Positions 60,201 through 61,345 of a stretch of 64,000 nt of DNA are shown here, in pieces. The notes below the pieces were generated by a model. It ran no database searches and was not told the origin of the DNA. It saw only the letters and a list, made by a program, of their open reading frames with translations. This stretch comes from Liolophura sinensis (taxonomy: Eukaryota; Mollusca; Polyplacophora; Chitonida; Chitonidae): the NCBI RefSeq assembly GCF_032854445.1, contig NC_088303.1, positions 2,857,501 through 2,921,500 of the forward strand, in the 5' to 3' direction. How positions within the stretch are numbered: the first letter of the stretch is position 1; each line of letters opens with the position of its first letter. The translations under genes and the position numbers were made by a program.

Positions 60201-61259
60201 CTGCATTCACAATGCCTGTGTATATAGGGCTATGAAAGTATTTGCCAATGGATCTTCAAACAAACTATTTTGAGTTAAAGTTACTGATGTCACGTCAATG
60301 AAACCAGATGGGTTCCAACAGACCCAACATCGAATTTGATGATTTTAAAACATTTCATTCACATTTTAAACTATTAACTGGATATATCTGGATACGTAGT
60401 GCAAACGTGATTTCTTGTTTCTCATCACCACATCTACTTCATTCCACTACTCTTCTCCAACAATCAGAGCTCCTTATTTCATTTTTTTGCCAGAAATTGT
60501 CACAAATGATGAGATTACCATAAACTCTAGAAAGAGGTCATGATAATGAAAAGAGAACATCGTGCCGTAGAGCGCACAAATTGTCCAATAAATATCAACA
60601 AGGTGTCATCATGTGAGCAGGATAAGACTATACAACACTGACCCCTCCTCCTTCAGGGTAGAGCTTGTTCTCAATAAGCTGTGTCAGTAAGGGAGCTAAA
60701 TACGCTAGGATCTGGCCTTTGTTCCGGGGTGCGATACCGATGACATCTCTGCCACGCAGGACTGGCGGCCAGCAGTACGACTGGATCAACAGAGGCGAGT
60801 CCAGCTTCTTACTCCTCAGTACCTGCAAACAAACATGTCTCATCTGGTCTGGTCATGCACAAAACAAGCTGCAAAAAATAATTGCAACTGTCCTTGTATT
60901 AAAAGTTTTATGGCACAAGTTGAACACAATGCTTACAACCTGAACCAGGAAAATTTCACATTAAAATGAGTTTGTAAAGAGGTTTCTAGGGGGAATTAGG
61001 TGCCAACTTGAGCCCTACGTGCCAACAAAATATTATCCAAATAAGCATAGTCTACATGATTACAGAGTATTCTTAAACCAACACGCTGTTCATTCAATTG
61101 TTTCAGGTCATAATAAAACATCCAGAAGGATTTGAGCACCTTTATAACCCGGTCATCAAATGGCACCCCATCCAGTGTCTCCACAGGTCGCAGTTTGATG
61201 TCTGCAGCAACGTACACTCCATCAGGGGGTCTGTAAAAACTGCCGTATTTCTCAGGCTC
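13..61259 (-). CDS. TDRD12: TDRD12-like Tudor-domain DEAD-box helicase, partial, 20 exons
   Basis: Joining 61140-61259, 60643-60822, 59722-59856, 57324-57422, 56887-56931, 56146-56469, 52108-52219, 41960-42105, 40861-40998, 39974-40035, 39027-39129, 38108-38267, 34801-34855, 33838-33901, 31783-31872, 31185-31247, 25845-25906, 2417-2546, 1031-1086 and 13-71 (all complement) gives 734 uninterrupted residues with matching intron phases. Order: Q-motif (49-60), degenerate Walker A (69-78), motif Ib TPHCL (158-162), DEAE (181-184), GSH in place of SAT (222-224), VFTD (288-291), VCTD (339-342), CCCH finger (C444, C453, C459, H463), extended Tudor domain (about 489-653) with YVDEG (584-588). Known for the family: mouse TDRD12 and the fly Yb proteins act in germline piRNA biogenesis and transposon silencing in cytoplasmic granules. 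Inferred: same role here. Start, N-terminal Tudor, C-terminal CS domain and stop lie outside the window. Could be another Tudor-helicase paralogue, but the finger plus eTud order favours TDRD12. Confidence 0.87.
81..870. repeat. 87-bp minisatellite, 9 copies
   Basis: Nine almost identical 87-bp units, the first differing at a few bases. It lies in the intron before exon 20 and begins about ten bases from that acceptor. Because 87 is a multiple of three, three frames stay open across it, but they oppose or overlap intron sequence and are not genes. Confidence 0.95.
1031..1086 (-). CDS. TDRD12: TDRD12-like exon 19
   Basis: 56 bp, acceptor TTGCCAG, donor GTAGGT, phase 0 to 2. It codes HLELLYEACKDKMELPDY, a plausible continuation of the ENPQ end of exon 18. 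Supported by phase and splice consensus rather than strong motifs. Confidence 0.78.
1216..1345 (+). mobile_element. SINE-like fragment
   Basis: Starts (TTTA)n, then GATTGGTGTTTTACAC and CAAGAATATTTGACTTATAC, then CCAGCATTATGGTGGGAGGAAAC. The same block recurs at 27447 and, reversed, at 51875. It matches the tail half of SINEs I recall as common in mollusc genomes. It sits in the intron between exons 18 and 19. Confidence 0.65.
1371..2486 (-). repeat. 112-bp array built from the 3' end and donor of exon 18, about 10 copies
   Basis: On the minus strand each unit holds about 70 bases of exon 18 (coding VTTTNTQIxTLLIRRGYAIE to NPQ), a CAG/GT donor, and about 40 bases of intron. The four units nearest the exon have GTAATT donors; the six farther ones have GTAAGG. 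Reading past the first donor meets a stop (TAG) within a few codons, so only the exon-proximal donor keeps the frame. Confidence 0.9.
2417..2546 (-). CDS. TDRD12: TDRD12-like exon 18
   Basis: 130 bp, acceptor GTTTTTCAG, donor GTAATT, phase 2 to 0. It begins LGGTLWLDPFVERVYHETIK and continues VTTTNTQIRTLLIRRGYAIE to NPQ. The preceding intron is about 23.3 kb, the largest seen here. The last 70 bases of the exon and its donor are the first unit of a 112-bp array. Confidence 0.89.
2547..2885. other. Unique intron sequence
   Basis: AT-rich intron between exon 18 and the giant 37-bp array. It contains the T-rich acceptor tract of exon 18. No gene, RNA or recognisable transposon seen. Confidence 0.6.
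2886..22263. repeat. Giant 37-bp satellite array, about 520 copies
   Basis: Tandem 37-bp units (ACTTACAATCTGACCCTTCA, then AACCTTGTCGGAATCCT) for 19.4 kb, with recurring variants (CCTACAAACC, GTCAGAAT, GTGTTGGAAT, GCTTATAAT). Rare variants recur at exact multiples of 37: TTATATTC at 7093, 8869, 10608 and 12162 (48, 47 and 42 units apart), and AAACAATGTG at 14681, 18455 and 19639 (102 and 32 units). Large blocks have therefore been duplicated. It fills most of the intron between exons 17 and 18. Confidence 0.96.
22264..23033. other. Unique intron sequence between two arrays
   Basis: AT-rich, about 770 bp. Short open frames occur on both strands but none has splice sites in phase with the host gene or any recognisable motif. 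Nothing further seen. Confidence 0.55.
23034..25775. repeat. 65-bp minisatellite, about 42 copies
   Basis: Units of CTTAGTTATCACCAAGCCTG, then CAGGAGCCGGCTGTCCTTCA and GCACCTGGATGAGAACTAGG. A trimer (195 bp) recurs with its marker CCCGCGGG at 24561, 24756 and 24951. One unit holds a 13-base G run at 23845-23857. The array stops 69 bp short of the exon 17 donor side. Confidence 0.95.
25845..25906 (-). CDS. TDRD12: TDRD12-like exon 17 (eTud end)
   Basis: 62 bp, acceptor TCTTCCAG, donor GTATGT, phase 0 to 2. It codes ADAFMCSQVRDIELWGKIVL; LWGKIVL is the strand before the conserved G-TLWVDPLVE block found in exon 18. A 62-bp array lies 36 bp before it and a 65-bp array 69 bp after it. Confidence 0.86.
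25943..26320. repeat. 62-bp minisatellite, 6 copies
   Basis: Near-identical 62-bp units (TTGATATCTTGGTTACCCTC, then AGGGTTTTACCGTATCCCAT). It begins 36 bp upstream of the exon 17 acceptor, so it may take in the branch-point region of that intron. Confidence 0.93.
26321..26616. other. Unique intron sequence
   Basis: AT-rich stretch between two repeat features in the intron between exons 16 and 17. Nothing recognisable. Confidence 0.5.
26617..26708 (+). mobile_element. tRNA-like SINE head remnant
   Basis: GGGGCCTGCGTGGCTGAGTG followed by GTTAGC gives a good box A, and GTGAACTCAAGGCC about 60 bases later a worn box B. It resembles the tRNA-derived head of a SINE rather than a working tRNA gene. 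A minisatellite follows at once. Confidence 0.5.
26725..27382. repeat. 87-bp G-rich minisatellite, about 7 copies
   Basis: Units contain GTGTGTAGGGGGTTCCAGCC and AGAAGTGGGGGTAGGAAGGG, 87 or 88 bp apart. Strong G-strand asymmetry. Directly follows a tRNA-like SINE head and may have grown from SINE body sequence. Confidence 0.9.
27445..27516 (+). mobile_element. SINE-like tail fragment
   Basis: (TTTA)n then GATTGGTGTTTTACACCGTA, CTCAAGAATATTTCACTTAT and ACGACGGTGGCCAG. Same family as 1216-1345. Confidence 0.7.
27747..27793 (-). mobile_element. Short reversed SINE-tail fragment
   Basis: GAAATATTCTTGGGTACAGG then GTAAAATATC and AATAAATAAAT is a worn reverse copy of the tail at 27445-27516. Confidence 0.5.
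28079..31133. repeat. 67-bp minisatellite, about 45 copies
   Basis: Units carry CTGTGGAGAACTGTTCATGC, ACGTGTACACATAACTGTGA and TTATCCATCGCAGTGTTTCC. Four unit types (aac/agc, tgttc/tattc, cacgtg/cacctg) alternate in a 268-bp tetramer at the low end (28086-28620), with looser order after. It ends about 50 bp from exon 16. Confidence 0.95.
31185..31247 (-). CDS. TDRD12: TDRD12-like exon 16 (Tudor, SN-like half)
   Basis: 63 bp, 21 residues, phase 0 at both ends, acceptor TGACAAG (weak pyrimidine tract), donor GTAAGC. It codes AVEAYLCRISPVDSDTDWVP plus Lys, matching the AVEC-x-L-x(n)-P-x-D-x(n)-W pattern after the Tudor barrel. A 67-bp array ends about 50 bp beyond the donor. Confidence 0.89.
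31248..31782. other. Intron 15-16, no other feature
   Basis: About 535 bp of AT-rich intron with a T-poor acceptor end next to exon 16. No transposon or tandem repeat seen. Confidence 0.6.
31783..31872 (-). CDS. TDRD12: TDRD12-like exon 15 (Tudor core YVDEG)
   Basis: 90 bp, 30 residues, phase 0 at both ends, acceptor TGATTCAG, donor GTAACT. IFYVDEGRTDKV is the hallmark strand of a Tudor domain; it is followed by SLLKLPDNFKGIPFQ, the usual linker to the SN-like half. Confidence 0.92.
31873..32339. other. Intron 14-15 unique part
   Basis: AT-rich sequence between exon 15 and the 36-bp array. It includes the TTTGATTCAG acceptor tract. Nothing else recognised. Confidence 0.6.
32340..33776. repeat. 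36-bp minisatellite, about 40 copies
   Basis: Units TTTGACAACTGGTGTGACTG then TGTTCCACGTTTACAG. Its 12-codon period keeps several frames open, one for 505 codons, but these are not genes. On the minus strand the unit reads NVEHSHTSCQTV; exon 14, only 62 bp away, reads NVEHYATQ in the same frame and shares GTGTTCCACGTT on the plus strand. Confidence 0.94.
33838..33901 (-). CDS. TDRD12: TDRD12-like exon 14 (Tudor domain)
   Basis: 64 bp, acceptor TTGTCAG, donor GTATAG, phase 2 to 0. It codes VQIQDEGNVEHYATQRHKSVK, a Tudor beta strand leading into VxVFYVDEG of the next exon. The neighbouring 36-bp array, read on this strand, repeats NVEH and looks related to this exon. Confidence 0.84.
33902..34800. 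other. Intron 13-14 with a tRNA-like remnant
   Basis: About 900 bp of intron. At 34590-34650, reversed, GGGTTCAATCC is a good box B with a tRNA-like stretch before it, probably a SINE head remnant on the minus strand. The rest is unremarkable. Confidence 0.45.
34801..34855 (-). CDS. TDRD12: TDRD12-like exon 13 (Tudor domain)
   Basis: 55 bp, acceptor TCCTGCAG, donor GTAAGT, phase 1 to 2. Frame-joined it reads GPVLYGDLCCYPEEERYCR, the Tudor strand that carries GDxC and the YxR motif before the barrel core. Confidence 0.86.
34856..35519. other. Intron 12-13, unique part with poly-T tract
   Basis: Intron sequence upstream of exon 13. A pure T run lies at about 34981-34997. No gene found. Confidence 0.5.
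35520..36075. repeat. 21-bp minisatellite, about 27 copies
   Basis: Units GACCCTATGATTGACCACTG with a final C, alternating with an ACAGGCCACTGC version. A seven-codon period leaves frames open on both strands; these are repeat artefacts. It lies in the 3.3-kb intron between exons 12 and 13. Confidence 0.95.
36140..36232 (+). mobile_element. Likely SINE tail with (TAAA)n microsatellite
   Basis: GTGGCATTAAACAACAACTAAA followed by about eight TAAA units to 36232. The wording before the microsatellite resembles the end of a mollusc SINE. The head is not recognisable. Confidence 0.45.
36233..37156. other. Unique intron sequence
   Basis: About 920 bp in the intron between exons 12 and 13. No repeat, transposon or exon with fitting phase was seen. 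Confidence 0.5.
37157..37575. repeat. 95-bp minisatellite, about 4.5 copies
   Basis: GATGCCTTGAAC recurs at 37181, 37276, 37371, 37466 and 37561, exactly 95 bp apart. Each unit contains the perfect palindrome CTTCTGATCAGAAG. Confidence 0.94.
38108..38267 (-). CDS. TDRD12: TDRD12-like exon 12 (start of extended Tudor domain)
   Basis: 160 bp, acceptor GATACCAG, donor GTAAGT, phase 0 to 1. It opens VLVSYVENASCYYVRI, a typical eTud start, and ends SENRFEN. The acceptor after GATACCAG was chosen over TTGTCAG eight bases later because only it fits the phase of exon 11. The acceptor and first seven exon bases recur in a 53/57-bp array immediately upstream. Confidence 0.9.
38261..38697 (-). repeat. 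53/57-bp array built from the acceptor of exon 12, 8 copies
   Basis: Copies start at 38262, 38319, 38372, 38425, 38478, 38535, 38592 and 38649. On the minus strand each holds the pyrimidine tract, the GATACCAG acceptor and the first seven exon bases (GTTCTTG), then (TAAA)n. The 4-bp length steps come from the TAAA number. The first copy is the real exon edge; the last merges into the tail of a SINE. Confidence 0.9.
38690..39012 (-). mobile_element. Degenerate SINE between exons 11 and 12
   Basis: Read on the minus strand it has a tRNA-like head near its start (GGGTTCAACCCTGG as box B at about 38953-38966), a body, and ends GTTAAACAACAGCC with (AAAT)n at 38690. It occupies the intron from about 15 bp beyond the exon 11 donor to the exon 12 acceptor array. 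Confidence 0.55.
39027..39129 (-). CDS. TDRD12: TDRD12-like exon 11 (second half of CCCH finger, Tudor lead-in)
   Basis: 103 bp, acceptor ACTTTAG, donor GTCAGT, phase 2 to 0. LRSHCLKRHVIRPELD supplies the last Cys and His of the finger; LLPSQGEVK leads into the Tudor domain. A degenerate SINE lies directly beyond the donor. Confidence 0.86.
39130..39973. other. Intron 10-11, no further feature
   Basis: About 840 bp of AT-rich intron. No tandem repeat or recognisable transposon. Confidence 0.6.
39974..40035 (-). CDS. TDRD12: TDRD12-like exon 10 (first half of CCCH finger)
   Basis: 62 bp, acceptor TGTCACAG after a T-rich tract, donor GTGAGT, phase 0 to 2. It codes GKERDNPRPLCYYLKAFGTC plus two bases of a Lys codon, giving the first two cysteines (X8 spacing) of a zinc finger finished in exon 11. 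Confidence 0.87.
40365..40916 (-). repeat. 61-bp array built from the 3' end and donor of exon 9, 9 copies
   Basis: ATGCCCTGG recurs at 40380, 40441, 40502 (as ATGCTCTTG), 40563, 40624, 40685, 40746, 40807 and 40868. On the minus strand each unit has about 45 exon bases (HIPKEL to GMLE), the donor GTAAGA and about 16 intron bases. The highest copy is exon 9 itself. The lowest copy runs instead into a GTAAGT at about 40340. Confidence 0.92.
40861..40998 (-). CDS. TDRD12: TDRD12-like exon 9 (post-helicase)
   Basis: 138 bp, 46 residues, phase 0 at both ends, acceptor ATTTTCAG, donor GTAAGA. It codes KTNCPKSYIFVTEN to VQGMLE, including LLERTKCHIPKEL, a conserved stretch between the helicase and zinc finger. 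Its last 45 bases and donor have been amplified into a 61-bp array running to about 40365. Confidence 0.88.
40999..41616. other. Intron 8-9 unique part
   Basis: About 620 bp of AT-rich intron between exon 9 and the 48-bp array. Nothing recognisable. Confidence 0.55.
41617..41957. repeat. 48-bp minisatellite flush with the exon 8 donor, 7 copies
   Basis: TAAACCTGTAGG recurs every 48 bp from 41621 to 41909. On the minus strand it starts at intron base 5 of exon 8 (GTGA, then GTAAACTTATCTCATC), and each unit repeats AG/GTAAAC, a weak donor-like site. Confidence 0.92.
41960..42105 (-). CDS. TDRD12: TDRD12-like exon 8 (motifs V and VI)
   Basis: 146 bp, acceptor GATTGCAG, donor GTGAGT. It codes (V)CTDAVVFDLGITDADVVMHY and then SSKTRFGNRLSCAQDN, the TDRD12-type replacement of the HRxGRxxR motif VI. 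Tandem arrays press on it from both sides: a 68-bp array whose units copy its acceptor and first 44 bases, and a 48-bp array starting five bases into the donor-side intron. Confidence 0.92.
42069..44480 (-). repeat. 68-bp array built from the acceptor and 5' end of exon 8, about 35 copies
   Basis: On the minus strand each unit has GTAACTGATTGCAG (acceptor) followed by 44 bases of exon 8 (TGTGCACGGATGCTG, then GTGTTT and so on), altered mainly toward the end, and a spacer AAATCTGTTTTGTTTAT. The lowest copy is the real exon. Decoy exons would read into an in-frame stop near the next unit. Confidence 0.93.
44481..44927. other. Unique flank before the LTR element
   Basis: AT-rich intron with a poly-A run at about 44641-44654. 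Its last 20 bases (CAAATCCTATATATAAATCT) equal the end of the 79-bp unit found beyond the LTR element. Confidence 0.6.
45130..45137 (+). promoter_or_regulatory. TATA box of the 5' LTR
   Basis: TATATAAG in the first quarter of the LTR, the expected place for the U3 promoter; repeated at 50319-50326 in the 3' LTR. Confidence 0.6.
45602..45609. promoter_or_regulatory. CRE-like palindrome in LTR
   Basis: TGACGTCA, the consensus CREB/ATF site, conserved in the 3' LTR at 50791-50798. Function is inferred from the motif alone. Confidence 0.4.
45944..45960 (+). other. Primer binding site, tRNA-Pro type
   Basis: TGGGGGCTTGTCCGGGA, five bases after the LTR. It matches the tRNA-Pro primer site used by many retroviruses except for one T in place of C, which still allows a G:T pair. 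Confidence 0.75.
46067..50002 (+). CDS. Gag-pol polyprotein with PR-INT-RNase H order, RT catalytic core missing
   Basis: 1,311 residues in one frame. Residues 20-60 form a helical start; 80-175 a charged Glu/Arg repeat coiled coil (REEREREVQ units); 188-355 a capsid region resembling SCAN domains; zinc knuckle C417-C420-H425-C430; protease D511-T-G with LLLGND at 580-585; integrase H752, H759, C789, C792 and catalytic D823, D882, E918 (D-35-E), then a GPY/F-like module near 1057; then the RT thumb/connection start FPVPSCKRELKRFLGMAGYY at 1113-1132; RNase H D1193, E1236, D1263, D1306; stop after DCLSRV. No YxDD motif exists. The missing part lies at about 49380-49405 and is in frame. The start is the first ATG after a 128-bp leader. 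Integrase before RNase H marks the Gmr1 lineage; canonical gypsy has it last. Confidence 0.92.
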   Translation: MGDFDPKQFVNVPDQDVSESLKKEDLVKLGTFLGLSIKSSWRKRDMQHTLLKHLVEIGKFDSSAISDYEFEGQSDAELKFKQFELKLRLEKEEREKEKEREHEIQLEKLKMQKEEREREVQREEREREVQREEREREVQVQREEREREVQREERERQERERERELEFQMKKLEIERDEKPGPSGRQGTGFDVTKYIRLVPSFQEKEVDKYFLHFEKIANSLKWPKEFWTMLLQSVLIGKAREIYTQLSVESASNYEYVKEVILKGYELVPEAYRQKFRNCEKGRDQTYVEFGRAKEQLFDCWCTAKKIGKDFESLRQLVLVEEFKRCIHNDVKVFVDEQKASTLEEAASLADDYSLTHKVTYTGKPFNSFTRRNTQSHATGRGSSTQKSSTPGSNGSTAHGSRSSDWNGSPRNRVTCNFCKRVGHVMSECYKLKRRREAENESKPTGLCVAMHKTLPEVTSAVKSRSELADMGLDKLPKCSMDSFAPFINSGSVSLRSDMSCATPIKISRDTGASQSLLLMNTLPFSEESYSGVRALIRGVESSDFVSVPLHDIYLSSDLISGPVRVGIKPSLPFEGIHLLLGNDLAHGKVTVDPLMVDKPSLNSVTEPVESEIAGLYPSCVVTRAMSRKVSTDQGSTVDLSETFLNNMLDGDSSKVDSQQEVDTNFVSGDQPFCRTELIAEQHSDPSISCLFNDAAKDGESLPDPCYYYVKSGILMRQWRPPDVSLEDEWAIKHQVVVPKSYRKDILTIAHETLLAGHLGVNKTYHKVLSHFYWPGIRKDVTEFCRSCHACQLVGKPNQTIPKAALRPIPAIGEPFSRILIDCVGPLPKTKSGNQYMLTIMCTSTRFPEAIPLRNITAKTVIKALVKFFTMFGLPKSVQSDQGSNFMSGVFQQVMHELGISQYKSSAYHPQSQGALERFHQTLKSVIRTYCFETGRDWDEGVPLLMFAVRESVQESLRFSPFELVFGHTVRGPLQLFKEKFVSGDSDNVNLLQYVSRFRTKLNRVCELARENLTASQKSMKTKYDKETVRRRFEVGQKVLALLPVSGKPLEARYFGPYVVDKRLSDLNYIIFTPDRRKSRQLCHINMLKPYVDRDSTDLNIVHPSGVAISCFPVPSCKRELKRFLGMAGYYRKFCRNFSFVSEPQTQLLRKGAKFLWSIECQTSFDRLKAMLSSGPILVAPDFNLPFKLAVDASDISAGAVLLQENETDHVDHPVCFFSRKFDKCQRNYSTIEKECLSLILALQHFEVYVTSSSYPIVVYTDHNPLTFLHKLKGKNRRLLRWSLLLQEFNLEIRHIKGKDNVIADCLSRV
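50104..50116 (+). other. Polypurine tract
   Basis: TGAAGGGTGGGGG directly before the 3' LTR, the expected plus-strand priming site. Confidence 0.8.
50117..51127 (+). repeat. 3' LTR
   Basis: 1,011 bp, same ends and motifs as the 5' LTR. I see five single-base differences between them (in the GTTATAYATG, GGTATWTTTG, TTTCTGYGG, CCTGGRATAC and CTGGAMACTT contexts), about 99.5% identity. Confidence 0.95.
51128..51880. repeat. 79-bp minisatellite interrupted by the LTR element, about 9.5 copies
   Basis: Units ATCTGTATTACTCAACGTGA, ATACTTGTCTGAAGTAATGA, TGGCCTTCGTCATATTGGTT, CATCAAATCCTATATATAA. The matching end of a unit lies at 44908-44927 on the other side of the retrotransposon, so the array was there before the insertion. 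One unit near 51760 is shortened. Confidence 0.93.
51875..51922 (-). mobile_element. SINE-tail fragment, reversed
   Basis: GAAATATTCTTGAGTACGGC then GTAAAACACCAATCAAATAT is the reverse of the 27445-27516 block. It ends the 79-bp array. Confidence 0.65.
52108..52219 (-). CDS. TDRD12: TDRD12-like exon 7 (helicase C-terminal lobe)
   Basis: 112 bp, acceptor GTTACAG, donor GTAAGA, phase 0 to phase 1. It codes TLSANSCYVLL to GTSCPVL; its last G plus the first two bases of exon 8 make the Val of VLVCTD, a motif V landmark of TDRD12. The following intron is 10 kb and holds an LTR retrotransposon on the other strand. Confidence 0.85.
52220..52830. other. Intron 6-7 unique part
   Basis: AT-rich intron with a short direct repeat (AATCAAAGAAGCACCATCAC) near 52372-52410. 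Nothing else recognised. Confidence 0.5.
52831..52990 (+). mobile_element. Worn SINE-like copy
   Basis: TTTATTTATTGGAATGG, CCATACTCAAGAAT and TTTATGGGCGAGGGAAGCCA follow the order of the 1216-1345 fragment with many changes. Confidence 0.45.
53040..56078. repeat. 49-bp minisatellite, about 63 copies
   Basis: Units CAAGGGCCTGACAGTGGCTT, AGACCCAGTGCTGTAATCAT, CTGAGTAGG. Many units lack GCTGTA or nearby bases, giving 43-45-bp versions that cluster in the upper half. It ends 62 bp from exon 6. Confidence 0.95.
56146..56469 (-). CDS. TDRD12: TDRD12-like exon 6 (motif III to motif IV)
   Basis: The largest exon, 324 bp and 108 residues, acceptor CCTTATAG, donor GTGAGT. It holds the end of the first RecA lobe (LLVFGSHW where SAT would lie, then EPVLVITSQ) and the start of the second (KKMIVFTDNEEEA). 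A 49-bp array ends 62 bp beyond the donor. Confidence 0.92.
56470..56886. other. Intron 5-6
   Basis: Unique AT-rich intron, phase 0, GTAATT to CCTTATAG. No other feature. Confidence 0.6.
56887..56931 (-). CDS. TDRD12: TDRD12-like exon 5 (45-bp micro-exon with DEAE motif II)
   Basis: A 45-bp exon, acceptor TGATCCAG and donor GTAATT, coding VIDEAEIVMENFKAQ. Joined to exon 4 it gives LGHLVIDEAE, a clear motif II with Glu in place of the last Asp. Skipping it would keep frame but remove motif II. It is too short to be seen as an open frame. Confidence 0.88.
56932..57323. other. Intron 4-5
   Basis: Unique intron with a short TATATA-rich patch near 56950-56970. No other feature. Confidence 0.6.
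57324..57422 (-). CDS. TDRD12: TDRD12-like exon 4 (motif Ib)
   Basis: 99 bp, 33 residues, acceptor TGAACAG, donor GTGAGT. It contains GCEILIATPHCLTRKL, which matches motif Ib (TPxRL in typical DEAD-box proteins), and ends RRLGHL, the usual run-up to motif II. A 39-bp array starts about 105 bp upstream of the acceptor. Confidence 0.88.
57526..58752. repeat. 39-bp minisatellite, about 31 copies
   Basis: Units GTACTAGTATACCGTGACTA then GGTGGGGCTTGTCACCCCA, much more varied than the other arrays, so probably older. Lies in intron 3-4. Confidence 0.92.
58862..59220 (+). mobile_element. Full-length tRNA-derived SINE with (ACTC)n tail
   Basis: A tRNA-like head (CTGGTAGAGCGTCCGCTTCG, then GGTCGAGTCAC as box B), a body with CGGGGCTTACTTGCCTTCGG and GAATCCTTCGTCGTCATATG, and a tail ending (CACT)n. 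It is flanked by an 11-bp target duplication with one mismatch: CCAGTAAGTCA at 58851-58861 and CCGGTAAGTCA at 59221-59231. I recall this SINE type as common in mollusc genomes. Not a working tRNA gene: the cloverleaf is worn. Confidence 0.85.
59232..59721. other. Intron 3-4 unique part
   Basis: AT-rich intron between the SINE and the exon 3 donor. No further feature. Confidence 0.6.
59722..59856 (-). CDS. TDRD12: TDRD12-like exon 3 (motif Ia region)
   Basis: 135 bp, 45 residues, acceptor ATCCACAG, donor GTAAGC, phase 0 at both ends. PLVLILCSSWRRAQEI occupies the place of the PTRELA motif Ia, and the exon ends in FGGGREEVYN, the segment that precedes motif Ib. The join to exon 2 (LYPEGGG plus PLVLIL) reads smoothly. 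Confidence 0.87.
59857..60642. other. Intron 2-3
   Basis: About 790 bp of unique AT-rich intron. No repeat or transposon seen. Confidence 0.6.
60643..60822 (-). CDS. TDRD12: TDRD12-like exon 2 (Q-motif and motif I)
   Basis: 180 bp, 60 residues, acceptor TTTGCAG and donor GTCAGT. It carries the Q-motif region (SPLLIQSYCWPP) and the Walker A position, read as GIAPRNKGQI followed by LAYLAPLL. In an ordinary DEAD-box protein that stretch is A-x-x-G-x-G-K-T; here Gln replaces the catalytic Lys and Ile the Thr. This suggests weak or absent ATPase activity, in keeping with the divergent helicase core of TDRD12/Yb proteins. Confidence 0.88.
60823..61139. other. Intron 1-2
   Basis: About 320 bp of unique intron between exons 1 and 2. 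No other feature. Confidence 0.6.
61140..61259 (-). CDS. TDRD12: TDRD12-like exon 1 of window (pre-helicase linker)
   Basis: 120 bp, 40 residues, phase 0 at both ends, from EPEKYGSFYR to DDRVIK. The acceptor is TTCTTAG. The donor reads GTGCTC, the weakest in the set, so the exact 3' edge is less certain, but VIK joined to VLRSKKL of the next exon gives a normal DEAD-box Q-motif lead-in. A 30-bp tandem array begins 87 bp upstream of the acceptor. Earlier exons lie beyond the window. Confidence 0.78.
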
Positions 61260-61345
61260 CTAAGAACACAAGATGTCAGAGGTCAAGTAAGCTTCACATA
61301 GCATCCTGGACATGCTGGGCTTGTAGATAGACAACAAACACAGAA

